This document shows, in pieces, positions 13,519 to 20,610 of a stretch of DNA of 27,087 nt. The stretch's first letter is position 1. The number at the start of each line of letters is the position of its first letter. The notes beneath the pieces are model-generated. The model was not told where the DNA came from. It ran no database searches and saw only the letters and a list, made by a program, of their open reading frames with translations. The DNA comes from a virus, in the IMG/VR virus record IMGVR_UViG_3300020418_000038, positions 1-27,087 of that record. One strand, written 5' to 3'. A program made the position numbers and the translations under genes.

Positions 13519-14124
13519 GTGAGCGTCGGCGAACAGCGAAGCGATATATGGTTCGGGCAGCGACTCGCTGCCCTGACCGGCTCGCAGATGAAGCGCGCCC
13601 TGTCTAAAGGCAAGGACGCGCGGGCGAATCTGGTAAACGAGCTGGTTGCCGAGGCGCTGACTTCCAATATCAATCCAAGCGGATCGGCGCCGGCTACCGA
13701 ATGGGGAAAGCACTACGAGCCCATCGCGATAGGCGAGTACGAGTTTTCGACCGGCAACACGGTCGACGAGGCCGGGCTCCTTTATCACCCGTACTCGGCC
13801 TATATCGCGGCCTCCCCGGACGGTCTAATCGGCGACGACGGCGGCTGCGAGGTGAAGTGCCCCTATTCGTCTAAGGAGCACGTCAACGCCCTGCGTTTCG
13901 GCGTCCCGAAAGAGCACTACCCGCAGATCATGGGCGCGCTCATGGTCACGCGGCGCCAGTGGTGGGACTTCATCAGCTATGACCCGCGTATGCGCCCCGG
14001 CCTGCGCCTGCACGTCTACCGCGTCGAGGCCGACGCCAGCTATATCGACACGCTCGAAGCAGCCGCCCTTTCGGTTGCCGACGAGGTTGCCGAGACGGTC
14101 GAGGCGCTACAGGAGGCCGCATGA
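13519..14124 (+). CDS. YqaJ-family recombination exonuclease
   Basis: This 201-residue nuclease begins at a GTG three bases after the ERF stop. It has RLAALTGSQM, EWGKHYEPIA (Glu 61 and Glu 67), SPDGLIG (Asp 101) and CEVKCP (Glu 111, Lys 113), the lambda-Exo/YqaJ PD-(D/E)XK signature. It should resect double-stranded ends and hand single strands to ERF. The tandem ERF-YqaJ-SSB order is a typical phage recombination module. Its length is close to that of compact YqaJ proteins. Confidence 0.85.
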   Translation: MSVGEQRSDIWFGQRLAALTGSQMKRALSKGKDARANLVNELVAEALTSNINPSGSAPATEWGKHYEPIAIGEYEFSTGNTVDEAGLLYHPYSAYIAASPDGLIGDDGGCEVKCPYSSKEHVNALRFGVPKEHYPQIMGALMVTRRQWWDFISYDPRMRPGLRLHVYRVEADASYIDTLEAAALSVADEVAETVEALQEAA

Positions 14125-14384
14125 TTACCGTCCCGCACCCGCTAGTCACCTGCGATGGATGCGGCGCTGAGCGCTGCGTCGATGGCAACAAGTACACGGC
14201 CCGGCAGTGGATCGAGGCGCACGGCTGGTTAGACGCCGCGCCCTATCACTTCTGCCCCGGCTGTTCCTGTCATGTCCGCAATGAGTGGGCGAAAAGCACG
14301 CTCGAATCCGAGGACGCCCCGAGGACATGGAGCGGTCACTTAGACCGCATGACCCGAGAACTTTCCGCTATGGAGGACGCATGA
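14121..14384 (+). CDS. Small zinc-ribbon protein
   Basis: This 87-residue protein starts in an ATGA overlap with the exonuclease gene. CDGC near the N-terminus (residues 11-14) and CPGCSC near residue 45-50 make a likely two-knuckle zinc ribbon. The C-terminal half is a charged helix. The family is unknown to me. Operon position suggests a recombination accessory or adaptor protein. Confidence 0.65.
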   Translation: MITVPHPLVTCDGCGAERCVDGNKYTARQWIEAHGWLDAAPYHFCPGCSCHVRNEWAKSTLESEDAPRTWSGHLDRMTRELSAMEDA

Positions 14385-14836
14385 GCGAAGAAATCGAGAA
14401 CGGCATGAACATGGTTCGTGAGTCGTTGCAGCAGGCCGTCGACAACTTCGACGACGTTCTGCGCAAGCACGTCGACAGTATGTCCGCCTTCTACTACTGG
14501 CAGTACAAGCAGATCGACCGCTTCAATCTCGAAGCGACGATGGCCGATGCCGGTATGCAGGCCGGCGAGGCGCTGGTCGCGCGTCTAATGCTGGCGACCT
14601 ATACCGAAATGGCGGTGGAACAGGCCGAGGGCGAGCTGGCCGAGCTTGGCGTTCGCGACTTCTGCGCCGAGTACATCGAGCGCCTGCGCGAAAAGGTCGA
14701 CGAAGTTACCAGCCGGCGCCCGAGCGCGGCCGATCAGGAGACGCTGCGCCGCGCCACGAGCGGCATGATCTCGCTCGGCGAGGCGGTCTCCGAGCTTCGC
14801 GAGTCCGATCAGGAGGCGTCTAATCATGCCCAGTAG
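14381..14836 (+). CDS. Helical hypothetical protein
   Basis: This 151-residue acidic protein starts at an ATG overlapping the previous stop (ATGA) and ends inside the SSB start. It is almost entirely helical and includes [16 protein letters not shown] and later [18 protein letters not shown]. No motif or family is recognised. The strict coupling to SSB may mean it acts on single-stranded DNA intermediates, but there is no direct evidence. Confidence 0.65.
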   Translation: MSEEIENGMNMVRESLQQAVDNFDDVLRKHVDSMSAFYYWQYKQIDRFNLEATMADAGMQAGEALVARLMLATYTEMAVEQAEGELAELGVRDFCAEYIERLREKVDEVTSRRPSAADQETLRRATSGMISLGEAVSELRESDQEASNHAQ

Positions 14837-15302
14837 AGGCGTCAACAAGGCGATTGTCGTCGGGAATCTCGGGGCTGACCCCGAGGTTCGCTACACGACA
14901 GGCGGTACGGCCGTCGCGAACCTGTCTGTTGCCACGAGCGAGTTCTGGAACGACAAGAACAGCGGGCAGCAGCAGGAACGCACCGAATGGCACCGGATCA
15001 CGTTTTTCGGCCGTCGCGCCGAGGTGTGCGGCGAGTACACGAGCAAGGGCTCGAAAGTGTACGTCGAAGGCCGAATCCAGACGGATAAGTGGCAAGACCA
15101 AAACAACGTCGAACGCTACACCACGAAGATCATCGGTGGCGAGCTGCAACTACTCGACTCCAAGGGCGGCAACGGCGGCGGACAACGCTCGTTTGGCGGG
15201 CAAGGCCAGCAGCGCCAGCAGCCGCAGCGCCAGAGTCAGCCGGCGCCGCAGCAGCAAGACCCCGGCTTCGACGACGATCTCGACGACGACATCCCCTTCT
15301 GA
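14826..15302 (+). CDS. ssb: Single-stranded DNA-binding protein
   Basis: This 158-residue SSB has an N-terminal OB fold ([18 protein letters not shown], then [12 protein letters not shown] and [12 protein letters not shown]). A Gln/Gly/Pro-rich linker follows, and it ends in the canonical acidic tip DDDIPF that recruits partner proteins. It coats single strands during replication and ERF/YqaJ recombination. The start has GGAGG followed by CGTCTAATC before ATG, so the TTAGAC motif sits in reverse in the spacer. It overlaps the preceding gene by 11 bases. Confidence 0.95.
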   Translation: MPSRGVNKAIVVGNLGADPEVRYTTGGTAVANLSVATSEFWNDKNSGQQQERTEWHRITFFGRRAEVCGEYTSKGSKVYVEGRIQTDKWQDQNNVERYTTKIIGGELQLLDSKGGNGGGQRSFGGQGQQRQQPQRQSQPAPQQQDPGFDDDLDDDIPF

Positions 15303-15305
15303 GGC

Positions 15306-15425
15306 ATGAGCAATGATTGGGATGAAGCGCGCGCCCCGGAAGGGGCGCCGCAATGCCAAATATGCCGGCGCCCGTCTAATACTGGACTGTGCCGGGATTG
15401 CGCATGGCACACGGATGGTGAGTAG
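15306..15425 (+). CDS. 39-residue zinc-knuckle microprotein
   Basis: This short frame (ATG at 15306, TAG at 15423-15425) starts three bases after the SSB stop and ends four bases before the next start. It codes CQIC and CRDC separated by eight residues (Cys 17, 20, 29, 32), a plausible treble-clef or ribbon zinc site, with acidic N-terminus. Codons favour G/C at the third position as in neighbours. No strong ribosome-binding site is present, so coupling to ssb is likely. The function is unknown. Confidence 0.55.
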   Translation: MSNDWDEARAPEGAPQCQICRRPSNTGLCRDCAWHTDGE

Positions 15426-15429
15426 AGAC

Positions 15430-15633
15430 ATGACCAAGCTACCCGGAGAAAGCGCAGCCGACGAGGAAGCGACCGGCGCCGTCATGCACGACGGCGACCC
15501 ACACCTGTATTGGGTAGACGACGCCGAGCGCGTCGAGATTTTCCGTCTCGGCGAGGGCCGCGTGTCGCAGCCCGACGTAGAGCTAAAGGCGAAGGTTCAA
15601 GCCGACTTCGCGGAACAGCAGGAGGAAAAATGA
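15430..15633 (+). CDS. Small acidic hypothetical protein
   Basis: This 67-residue acidic protein starts at an ATG preceded by GAGTAGAGAC, a variant of the TTAGAC start sequence. A 39-codon extension in the same frame would cross the microprotein gene and is less likely. It contains HLYWVDDAERVEIFRLGEG, beta-like, then a helical C-terminus. No family is recognised. Confidence 0.6.
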   Translation: MTKLPGESAADEEATGAVMHDGDPHLYWVDDAERVEIFRLGEGRVSQPDVELKAKVQADFAEQQEEK

Positions 15634-15830
15634 GGCACTACAAGGTGCGAATGACCGTTCCCATGACGACCGATGTTCACGCGCCGAGCGCGGCCGTGGC
15701 CCGAGAGGTCGCAGGCGAGCGAATGATGGAGGAAGGCAAGCCCGGCTTCATCGAGTCCGTGACGCGCGTTCGCGGCGAATCCAACGACACAAACACGGCC
15801 GTCACGCAGCGGGCGGTCACGTCCAGCTAA
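15630..15830 (+). CDS. Small hypothetical protein (RAMP-like beta-alpha fold)
   Basis: This 66-residue protein starts in an ATGA overlap. It begins with HYKVRMTVPMTTDVHAPS, a strand, followed by a helix (AVAREVAGERMM) and a second strand (FIESVTRVRG). This beta-alpha-beta shape is shared with the next gene (KRYKVEALVPHQFETFADN), suggesting an ancient duplication. The function is unknown. Confidence 0.55.
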   Translation: MRHYKVRMTVPMTTDVHAPSAAVAREVAGERMMEEGKPGFIESVTRVRGESNDTNTAVTQRAVTSS

Positions 15831-15838
15831 GGGGAGAC

Positions 15839-16051
15839 ATGGCAGCCAAACGATACAAGGTCGAAGCGCTCGTGCCGCATCAGTTCGAGACCTTCGCCGA
15901 CAACCGCATCGAGGCCGCGCAGATTGCGCGCGCCGTCCTTGAGCGCGAGTGCGGCCCGATTGTGGTCAAGGCGACGTACAACATGGACGCCGACGACGCG
16001 GAGCCGATGGCCGGCATGGACGAGCAGCCGACGCCGCCGGGGTGCGCCTGA
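15839..16051 (+). CDS. Small hypothetical protein, paralogue-like of 15630-15830
   Basis: This 70-residue protein follows GGGGAGAC before ATG. Its opening strand, helix and second strand (KRYKVEALVP, IEAAQIARAVLEREC, IVVKATYNM) run parallel to the preceding protein. The C-terminus is acidic and proline-rich. No known family is recognised. The two neighbours may form a heterodimer or be independent accessory proteins. Confidence 0.55.
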   Translation: MAAKRYKVEALVPHQFETFADNRIEAAQIARAVLERECGPIVVKATYNMDADDAEPMAGMDEQPTPPGCA

Positions 16052-16052
16052 T

Positions 16053-16400
16053 ATGTGGGACATGGCGCTCTATGAGCACTCCACTGTCCTGCCCGACGAC
16101 GAGGACACGCCCTGTGTCGTCGCCGTCACGGACTACCACCCCGGCGCTCCGGGCCTGACCGAGTACAAGGGCGGGCCGTTGATCGAGCCGCCCGACCCGG
16201 AGCACGCCGAGGTCGAGATTCGAGACATGGACGGCGAGCCGCGTCGAGATTGGGAGAGCTGGCTGTCCAAGAGCCAGTTCGACGATCTCGAACACGAGGC
16301 CGTCACCGCCATGCGTGCCGCCGACGAGGAAGAACGGCTACAACACGAGATCGACTCGGCCGTGCTCGACTCGCAGGACTGGCATTACGACACCTTCTGA
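16053..16400 (+). CDS. Acidic hypothetical protein
   Basis: This 115-residue strongly acidic protein starts one base after the upstream stop (TGATATG). It has a Pro/Asp-rich first half and a helical second half (SKSQFDDLEHEAVTAMRAAD). The very low predicted charge could mean DNA mimicry, a strategy used by some anti-restriction proteins, but nothing beyond composition supports that. No family is recognised. Confidence 0.6.
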   Translation: MWDMALYEHSTVLPDDEDTPCVVAVTDYHPGAPGLTEYKGGPLIEPPDPEHAEVEIRDMDGEPRRDWESWLSKSQFDDLEHEAVTAMRAADEEERLQHEIDSAVLDSQDWHYDTF

Positions 16401-16416
16401 TTAGACAGGATTAGAC

Positions 16417-16773
16417 ATGAGCACGACGCTGGATCACGGATACACATGCCCCGACATCGACGGGGCTATCACCGAGATCAAGGCCGAAATGGCGAGCACG
16501 TTAGACGACGTGATTTCGGATTACGCGCCGCAGACGCGAGACGAGGATCGCGAGGATGCGGCCAATGGCTTCGCCGACGACCTGTACGGCGAGATCGAGT
16601 CGCACATCGAGGCCGTGCGCAAGACCAACGAGGACTTGCGCAGCGCCGCCGAGCGCCAGCTCGAAGAAATGCAGGATCGCATCGACGAGCTGGAAAGCGA
16701 GGTCAACGACTTGGAGTGCGACAAGGATCGGCTCGAAGATGAAATACACGAGCTTGAGAGCGAGTCGGCATGA
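16417..16773 (+). CDS. Acidic coiled-coil protein
   Basis: This 118-residue protein is mostly a long coiled coil (about residues 60-118, with repeated ELE/DLE heptads). It is preceded by two TTAGAC copies in ATTAGACAGGATTAGACATG. It has one cysteine in the N-terminal part and one in the coil, no membrane segment, and ends in an ATGA overlap with the excisionase-like gene. It might be a scaffolding or DNA-mimic protein; the function is unknown. Confidence 0.65.
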   Translation: MSTTLDHGYTCPDIDGAITEIKAEMASTLDDVISDYAPQTRDEDREDAANGFADDLYGEIESHIEAVRKTNEDLRSAAERQLEEMQDRIDELESEVNDLECDKDRLEDEIHELESESA

Positions 16774-16973
16774 CCGCCCCGGCATTTCCGCTTGACCACC
16801 TGCCGCTGCCCCGGTTCTGCGAGCTGACCGGGCGCAGCAGCAGCCGCATCCGCGCCATGATCGCGCACGGCGAGCTGGCCGAAGGCGTCGAGTATTGCTA
16901 CGACCCGAAGGGCAAGATACAGGTCATTCTCGAAGGCTGGAACGCATGGGTTTGGTCGGGGATGAAAAAATAG
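16770..16973 (+). CDS. Excisionase-like DNA-binding protein
   Basis: This 67-residue protein has a helix-turn-helix of the winged MerR/Xis kind: LPLPRFCELTGRSSSRIRAM, then GVEYCYDPKGKIQVILEGWNAWV. The last part is typical of small phage excisionases that end in a GY/WNxWV motif. It lies in the same direction upstream of the integrase, separated by two small genes. It would bend DNA at attP and drive excision. A transcriptional-regulator role is the alternative. Confidence 0.65.
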   Translation: MTAPAFPLDHLPLPRFCELTGRSSSRIRAMIAHGELAEGVEYCYDPKGKIQVILEGWNAWVWSGMKK

Positions 16974-16974
16974 T

Positions 16975-17017
16975 CCTTCGAGGGTTTACACGAAGGTTCA
17001 CGTTTAGATAACCTTCG
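16975..17017 (+). other. Mutually exclusive hairpins downstream of the excisionase-like gene
   Basis: CCTTCG (16975-16980) can pair with CGAAGG (16991-16996), or CGAAGGT (16991-16997) can pair with ACCTTCG (17011-17017). A further CGTGC/GCACG hairpin follows at 17021-17040. There is no T-run. Confidence 0.5.
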
Positions 17018-17072
17018 GGCCGTGCGGTTATCGCTGCACGAACACCTGAACTCAGTTGCGGCGGAGGGCGAT

Positions 17073-17285
17073 ATGGATATTGAATACGCAGAGTGCGGCG
17101 AATGCGGCCGAGAATTGGAGCCGGTTCGCCCAGGGAAACATCAATGTAAATATTGCGATGGAAACGGCTGGACGCTAGTACCTCTTAAAGTCACGCCTGA
17201 AATTGAATCAACGTATGCGAATGACACGGGCGCTTACCAGACGGCGCAAGACTTACACGACGCAATGATTCGTAACGCTACCTAA
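17073..17285 (+). CDS. Small zinc-ribbon protein, lower GC
   Basis: This 70-residue protein starts at the ATG at 17073 with GGAGG seven bases upstream; the longer form from 17022 has no good site. CGECG (residues 8-12 area) and CKYCDGNG form a likely zinc ribbon. Codon use is more A/T-rich than in neighbours, a sign of recent acquisition. It lies between excisionase-like and integrase genes, a frequent moron position. The function is unknown. Confidence 0.6.
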   Translation: MDIEYAECGECGRELEPVRPGKHQCKYCDGNGWTLVPLKVTPEIESTYANDTGAYQTAQDLHDAMIRNAT

Positions 17286-17295
17286 CACCGGAGGT

Positions 17296-17325
17296 GAGTT
17301 GTCGCGGTGAAACCGCGATCAACTC
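17296..17325 (+). other. Stable hairpin ahead of a small gene
   Basis: GAGTTGTCGCGGT pairs with ACCGCGATCAACTC with a single bulged base. GGAGGT lies directly upstream, so it could be a weak terminator or a translation-control element. Confidence 0.55.
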
Positions 17326-17354
17326 CAGCGACACGTTCGGACAGGAGAAAACAG

Positions 17355-17537
17355 ATGAGCGTAGAGACTGTAGAGGGTAAAGCGATTTGCGCGGCTATCG
17401 ATAGTGACCCGGCCCGCATCAGTGAATTGCTCGATGACATGCTAACTGGCGAGATTCAGGAACTACGACGTGCGTCTGAGTTGCTGCAAGAAATGTGTAA
17501 TCACCATTTGCGCGATAAACGGCCAATCCAGCCGTAG
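17355..17537 (+). CDS. Small hypothetical protein before int
   Basis: This 60-residue helical protein begins at an ATG with AGGAG eight bases upstream; an alternative in-frame GTG at 17307 lies inside a hairpin. It has LLDDMLTGEIQELRRASELL and a Cys/His-containing end (CNHHLRDK). Lower GC than neighbours, like the gene before it. No family is recognised. Confidence 0.55.
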   Translation: MSVETVEGKAICAAIDSDPARISELLDDMLTGEIQELRRASELLQEMCNHHLRDKRPIQP

Positions 17538-17564
17538 GCCGAACATGTAGCCCGGAGTTTATTC

Positions 17565-18704
17565 ATGCCCAAATCCACGATGAAAGACGGCGTCGAGCTT
17601 CGCCCGAAGTCGATCCGCATTCACTTTCGATGGCAAGGCAAGACGCGCCGCGAGACGCTGCGCATCCCGCCGACCAAGAAAAATGAGCGCTTCGCCCACC
17701 AGAAGCGCGCCGCGATCCTGTACGAGATCGAGCGCGGCTCGTTTGACTACGCCGAGCACTTCCCCAATTCGCCGCACGTCGCGCCGACCGTTGACGACGA
17801 CAAGCCAGCCGACACGTCTATCGACCACTTCATCACGGTCTGGCTTGATTCGCGCGTGGCGAAGAAGTCGACGATGAAGGGCTACGAGAACAGCATCAGC
17901 CGCTACCTGAAACCGGAGTTCGGCGGGCGCAACATCGCCACGATCCTGAAATCCGAGCTTGACCTGTGGCGGGCGCGCATGGCGAAGGAGTACCGGCCCA
18001 AGACGGTAAACAACGCCCTGATACCGCTGCGCGGCGCGTTTGCCGTGGCGCATGGGGATAGCGTGATCGACACCGACCCGGCCGCGAAGCTGTCTAACGT
18101 GCGCAACACGAAGCGCGACGACGACATTGATCCGTTCGAGCTGGACGAGATCGCCGCGCTCATGGAGGCCGCGCCCGACGAATCCGCGAACATGATCGAG
18201 TTCTGGTTCGCCAGCGGCCTACGCACGGGCGAGCTGATCGCCCTCCAATGGGAGGACATCGACTTCGCCAAGAATCAGATATGGATACGGCGCAACAACG
18301 TGCTCGACGAGATCACGACGCCCAAGACCAGCGACTCGCGCATCATCGACATGCACAAGCGCGCTCGCACTGCCCTGCTTCGCCAGAAAGCCAAGACCGG
18401 GAACAGTGCCGGGATCATCTTTCGTAATCCGAACACGCTCAGGCCGTGGAAGTGGAGCGAGAACGTGCGGGCAAACTTCGTGCGGTACTGCGAGAAGGCC
18501 GGCGTGCGGTACCGGTATCCGTATCAGCTTCGCCACACTTACGCGAGCACGATGCTGTCGCTCGGCGAGCCCGCGATCTATGTCATGCACCAGATGGGCC
18601 ACAAGAGCCTAATTATGATGGAGCGATGGTATGGCCGCTGGATGGAGAAGGCCAACGCGCAGGCCGGCAGTGCCTTCGACAAGTACACCACGGCGACCGG
18701 GTAG
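17565..18704 (+). CDS. int: Tyrosine-family phage integrase
   Basis: This 379-residue integrase has an arm-binding N-terminus, a SAM-like core-binding domain (about 83-170) and a catalytic domain with Arg 220 (GLRTGEL), Lys 254, Arg 323 (LRHTYAS, the first His of HxxR replaced by Tyr 320 as in other phage integrases), His 346 (MGHKS) and the nucleophile Tyr 356 (ERWYGRW). It recombines the attP found 200 bases downstream with a tRNA gene. GGAG lies nine bases before ATG. No terminator follows it. Confidence 0.95.
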   Translation: MPKSTMKDGVELRPKSIRIHFRWQGKTRRETLRIPPTKKNERFAHQKRAAILYEIERGSFDYAEHFPNSPHVAPTVDDDKPADTSIDHFITVWLDSRVAKKSTMKGYENSISRYLKPEFGGRNIATILKSELDLWRARMAKEYRPKTVNNALIPLRGAFAVAHGDSVIDTDPAAKLSNVRNTKRDDDIDPFELDEIAALMEAAPDESANMIEFWFASGLRTGELIALQWEDIDFAKNQIWIRRNNVLDEITTPKTSDSRIIDMHKRARTALLRQKAKTGNSAGIIFRNPNTLRPWKWSENVRANFVRYCEKAGVRYRYPYQLRHTYASTMLSLGEPAIYVMHQMGHKSLIMMERWYGRWMEKANAQAGSAFDKYTTATG

Positions 18705-18713
18705 CCGGGAATA

Positions 18714-18733
18714 TCTCAGGGAATCTCAGGGGA
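18714..18733 (+). repeat. Tandem arm-type repeats, left of the core
   Basis: TCTCAGGGAA (18714-18723) followed at once by TCTCAGGGGA (18724-18733). A third copy, GCTCAGGGAA, is at 18782-18791. The copies at 18724 and 18782 share a longer extension (GTGGGA). Confidence 0.7.
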
Positions 18734-18781
18734 TACTGTGGGAGAATCCGGGTAATACGGTTAGTAGACGTTGTCTAAACC

Positions 18782-18791
18782 GCTCAGGGAA
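18782..18791 (+). repeat. Arm-type repeat, left of the core
   Basis: GCTCAGGGAA, same family as 18714-18733. Confidence 0.65.
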
Positions 18792-18906
18792 TGTTGTGGG
18801 ATAAACTAACGAGCGGCAATGAGCACTAACGAGCACCAAATCGCCGGGAACGCTGTCTAATCAAGGGCTTGGAGCGGGTAAGTGCCTGATTCGGCACTAA
18901 CCGAAA

Positions 18907-18932
18907 TGGCGGAGAGGGAGGGATTCGAACCC
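18907..18932 (-). other. attP core: 3' end of a tRNA-Ser/Leu-type gene
   Basis: On the minus strand the 26 bases read GGGTTCGAATCCCTC then CCTCTCCGCCA: a T-loop, the 3' half of the acceptor stem and an encoded CCA, as in tRNA-Ser genes. No anticodon or D arm lies upstream, so this is a fragment. It is what a phage carries to rebuild the target tRNA after integration. The 5' half of the T stem does not pair fully, marking the edge of identity. Confidence 0.8.
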
Positions 18933-18988
18933 AGACAGTATGCCCTGTAACCGCCTGATTCCATTGAGTTTCCTGTTTTTGCCGAATG

Positions 18989-19009
18989 GCTCAGGGAACT
19001 CTCAGGGAA
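18989..19009 (+). repeat. Arm-type repeats, right of the core
   Basis: GCTCAGGGAA (18989-18998) and TCTCAGGGAA (19000-19009), 11 bases apart start to start. Confidence 0.7.
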
Positions 19010-19095
19010 TCGACGCTGCGCAGTGTATGGCAGGGCGTTGTCTGGCGCAAGGGTTGGCTGGTAAAAAAAATTAGACGCCAAGCAAAGGAGGGACT

Positions 19096-19392
19096 ATGAA
19101 ACGCAAGGCGATATTGGCAGGACTGGCGATGGCGCCGATGGCGGCATTCGCACAGTTGGATACCGTCGAAGGTATCGGCGGGATCGACCGGGCTCAGAGG
19201 AACCCGAGCGGGTCGGTCACGCTGTATAGCGACCGGGCCACAGGGCAAAGCTCCTATGGGCGCTCTCAGACGCAAGGCACGGTCTATGGTGATGGATACC
19301 ACGGCCAGACCGACATGCGCAGCTCTCGCGGCTTCTCAGAGCCCATGAGCGAGAGAAACGCAGCCGGTCAGTCCGATTGGGGCGGCTGGTAA
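19096..19392 (+). CDS. Small exported protein, moron-like
   Basis: This 98-residue protein has a good signal peptide (basic KRK, hydrophobic core, cleavage after AFA at about residue 19). The mature part is Gly/Ser/Gln-rich without cysteine, so it is periplasmic or secreted. AAGGAGGG precedes the ATG. It reads opposite to the late genes, directly beyond attP, with stop codons abutting the convergent neighbour. In a prophage it would sit near one end and could be expressed as a lysogenic-conversion gene. The family is unknown. Confidence 0.7.
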   Translation: MKRKAILAGLAMAPMAAFAQLDTVEGIGGIDRAQRNPSGSVTLYSDRATGQSSYGRSQTQGTVYGDGYHGQTDMRSSRGFSEPMSERNAAGQSDWGGW

Positions 19393-20610
19393 CTAAATCA
19401 CGATCTTGTGAACCGTGGGCTGCTGCATCGCCTTCTTCTTCGCCTTCGTGTTGTAGGTGGCGAAGCTCGTGTCGATGCGGTAGCCCTCGACCGCCTCGGC
19501 GTTCTGCACGTCGATGCGATAGGTGTCGATCCACTCCCCCGGCGTCGCGACATGGAAAAGCTGCGACGCCCGGCCCGTCAGATTCAGCCGCTTCTCCGAG
19601 TAGTCGTTCGTGCCGACGAGCGAGCCCGACCGGGCGTGACGATCCCCAACGTGCGCCTCGTGGACGTGGCCGAAGATCACATAGTCAACGCGAGTGCCGC
19701 GCATGAGATAGTTGCCGATGATCTGCTGCACGTCCTTGCCGGTATTCGCCGGCCGAACGCGGCCGTGGCCGTGGATCATAAGCAGATTGAACCCGGCGAC
19801 GTTGAGCACGGTCTCGCTCGGGTCGCTCGCAACGAACGTAACCCGCTCGTCGTCACGGAAAAGCAGCTCAAGCTGGTTATGCACGAGCCAGTCGAAGTTG
19901 TCGCTGGCGACCTCGGGGTGCCAGTGAACCTCCTGCTGTAGACGGCTCTCGTTGCCCGAGACGGTGACAACGGTTACGTCGAACTCCGCCGCGACCTCAC
20001 GGATGGCCTGCTGTAGAAGGTCGACCGCGAGCACGCACGCCTTCGAGCGGTTGGTCGCGTTCGCCACAATCTCGTCTAATCGGCGATCCGAGTTGATCGT
20101 GTCGCCGGTATTGGCAATGACGACGTGCTTGCAGCCGTGGTGCCGCGCCATTTCCATGCAGCGCAGAATGTGCTTGCGCAGGCGCTTTGCCGCCGTCTCC
20201 CATCCGTATTGATTGTGTTCGAGATCGACACGCTCGTTGAAGTGCGTGTCCGCTATCTGGATCACGCCGACCGGGGCGTCCGTCTCGGGATGCGGCGCAC
20301 GCGGCGGGTCGTTGAACTCGTAGTCGGATAGGAGCCGGATATGCTCGGCCTCCAAATCCTCGATTGCCGTGTAGCAGCGGCCATACTCGCGGAACGTCTT
20401 GCGCTCCACGCGGTTGATGTCCTGCAAACGCTGGTTTTGCCGCGCCAGTCGCGTACTGCCCGCGACGAGATCGCTCTCGACGCTGCCGAGCGCATACCGG
20501 AGCTGATTGCGGGACACGCCAAGCCAGCGCGCCGCCGCCGATTTGTTCCCATCGCATTCTTCGAGTGCCTTCGCGGCATCGGCCGGGTCGACGGCCAATT
20601 CACTCGCCAT
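19393..20610 (-). CDS. Fis-type HTH fused to a calcineurin-like phosphoesterase
   Basis: In this 405-residue protein, residues about 10-40 (AKALEECDGNKSAAARWLGV) resemble a Fis/NtrC-type helix-turn-helix. The rest is a metallophosphoesterase: DTH (121-123), GD (169-170), GNE (219-221), MIHGH (278-282) and FGHVH (313-317). The usual GNH(D/E) has Glu in place of His at 221, so metal or phosphate binding may differ. Similar phage proteins are often called DNA-repair exonucleases by analogy with Mre11/SbcD, but the DNA substrate is unproven. It closes the late operon; GGAG lies eight bases upstream of the start. Confidence 0.8.
   Translation of the reverse strand: MASELAVDPADAAKALEECDGNKSAAARWLGVSRNQLRYALGSVESDLVAGSTRLARQNQRLQDINRVERKTFREYGRCYTAIEDLEAEHIRLLSDYEFNDPPRAPHPETDAPVGVIQIADTHFNERVDLEHNQYGWETAAKRLRKHILRCMEMARHHGCKHVVIANTGDTINSDRRLDEIVANATNRSKACVLAVDLLQQAIREVAAEFDVTVVTVSGNESRLQQEVHWHPEVASDNFDWLVHNQLELLFRDDERVTFVASDPSETVLNVAGFNLLMIHGHGRVRPANTGKDVQQIIGNYLMRGTRVDYVIFGHVHEAHVGDRHARSGSLVGTNDYSEKRLNLTGRASQLFHVATPGEWIDTYRIDVQNAEAVEGYRIDTSFATYNTKAKKKAMQQPTVHKIVI

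Larger units (their letters stand above)
18705..19095. other. attP region
   Basis: Gene-free region holding the attachment core and arm-type repeats, described separately. It also has two copies of ACTAACGAGC near 18805 and 18826, and GTCTAA motifs at 18773 and 18856. Confidence 0.7.

Noticed and set aside
12670-13788. 372-codon minus-strand open frame
   Set aside because: Antisense shadow of the well-supported ERF and YqaJ genes; long shadows are common at this GC content.
18907-18932. Complete tRNA gene
   Set aside because: Only the T arm and acceptor 3' half are present; upstream bases do not form anticodon or D arms.
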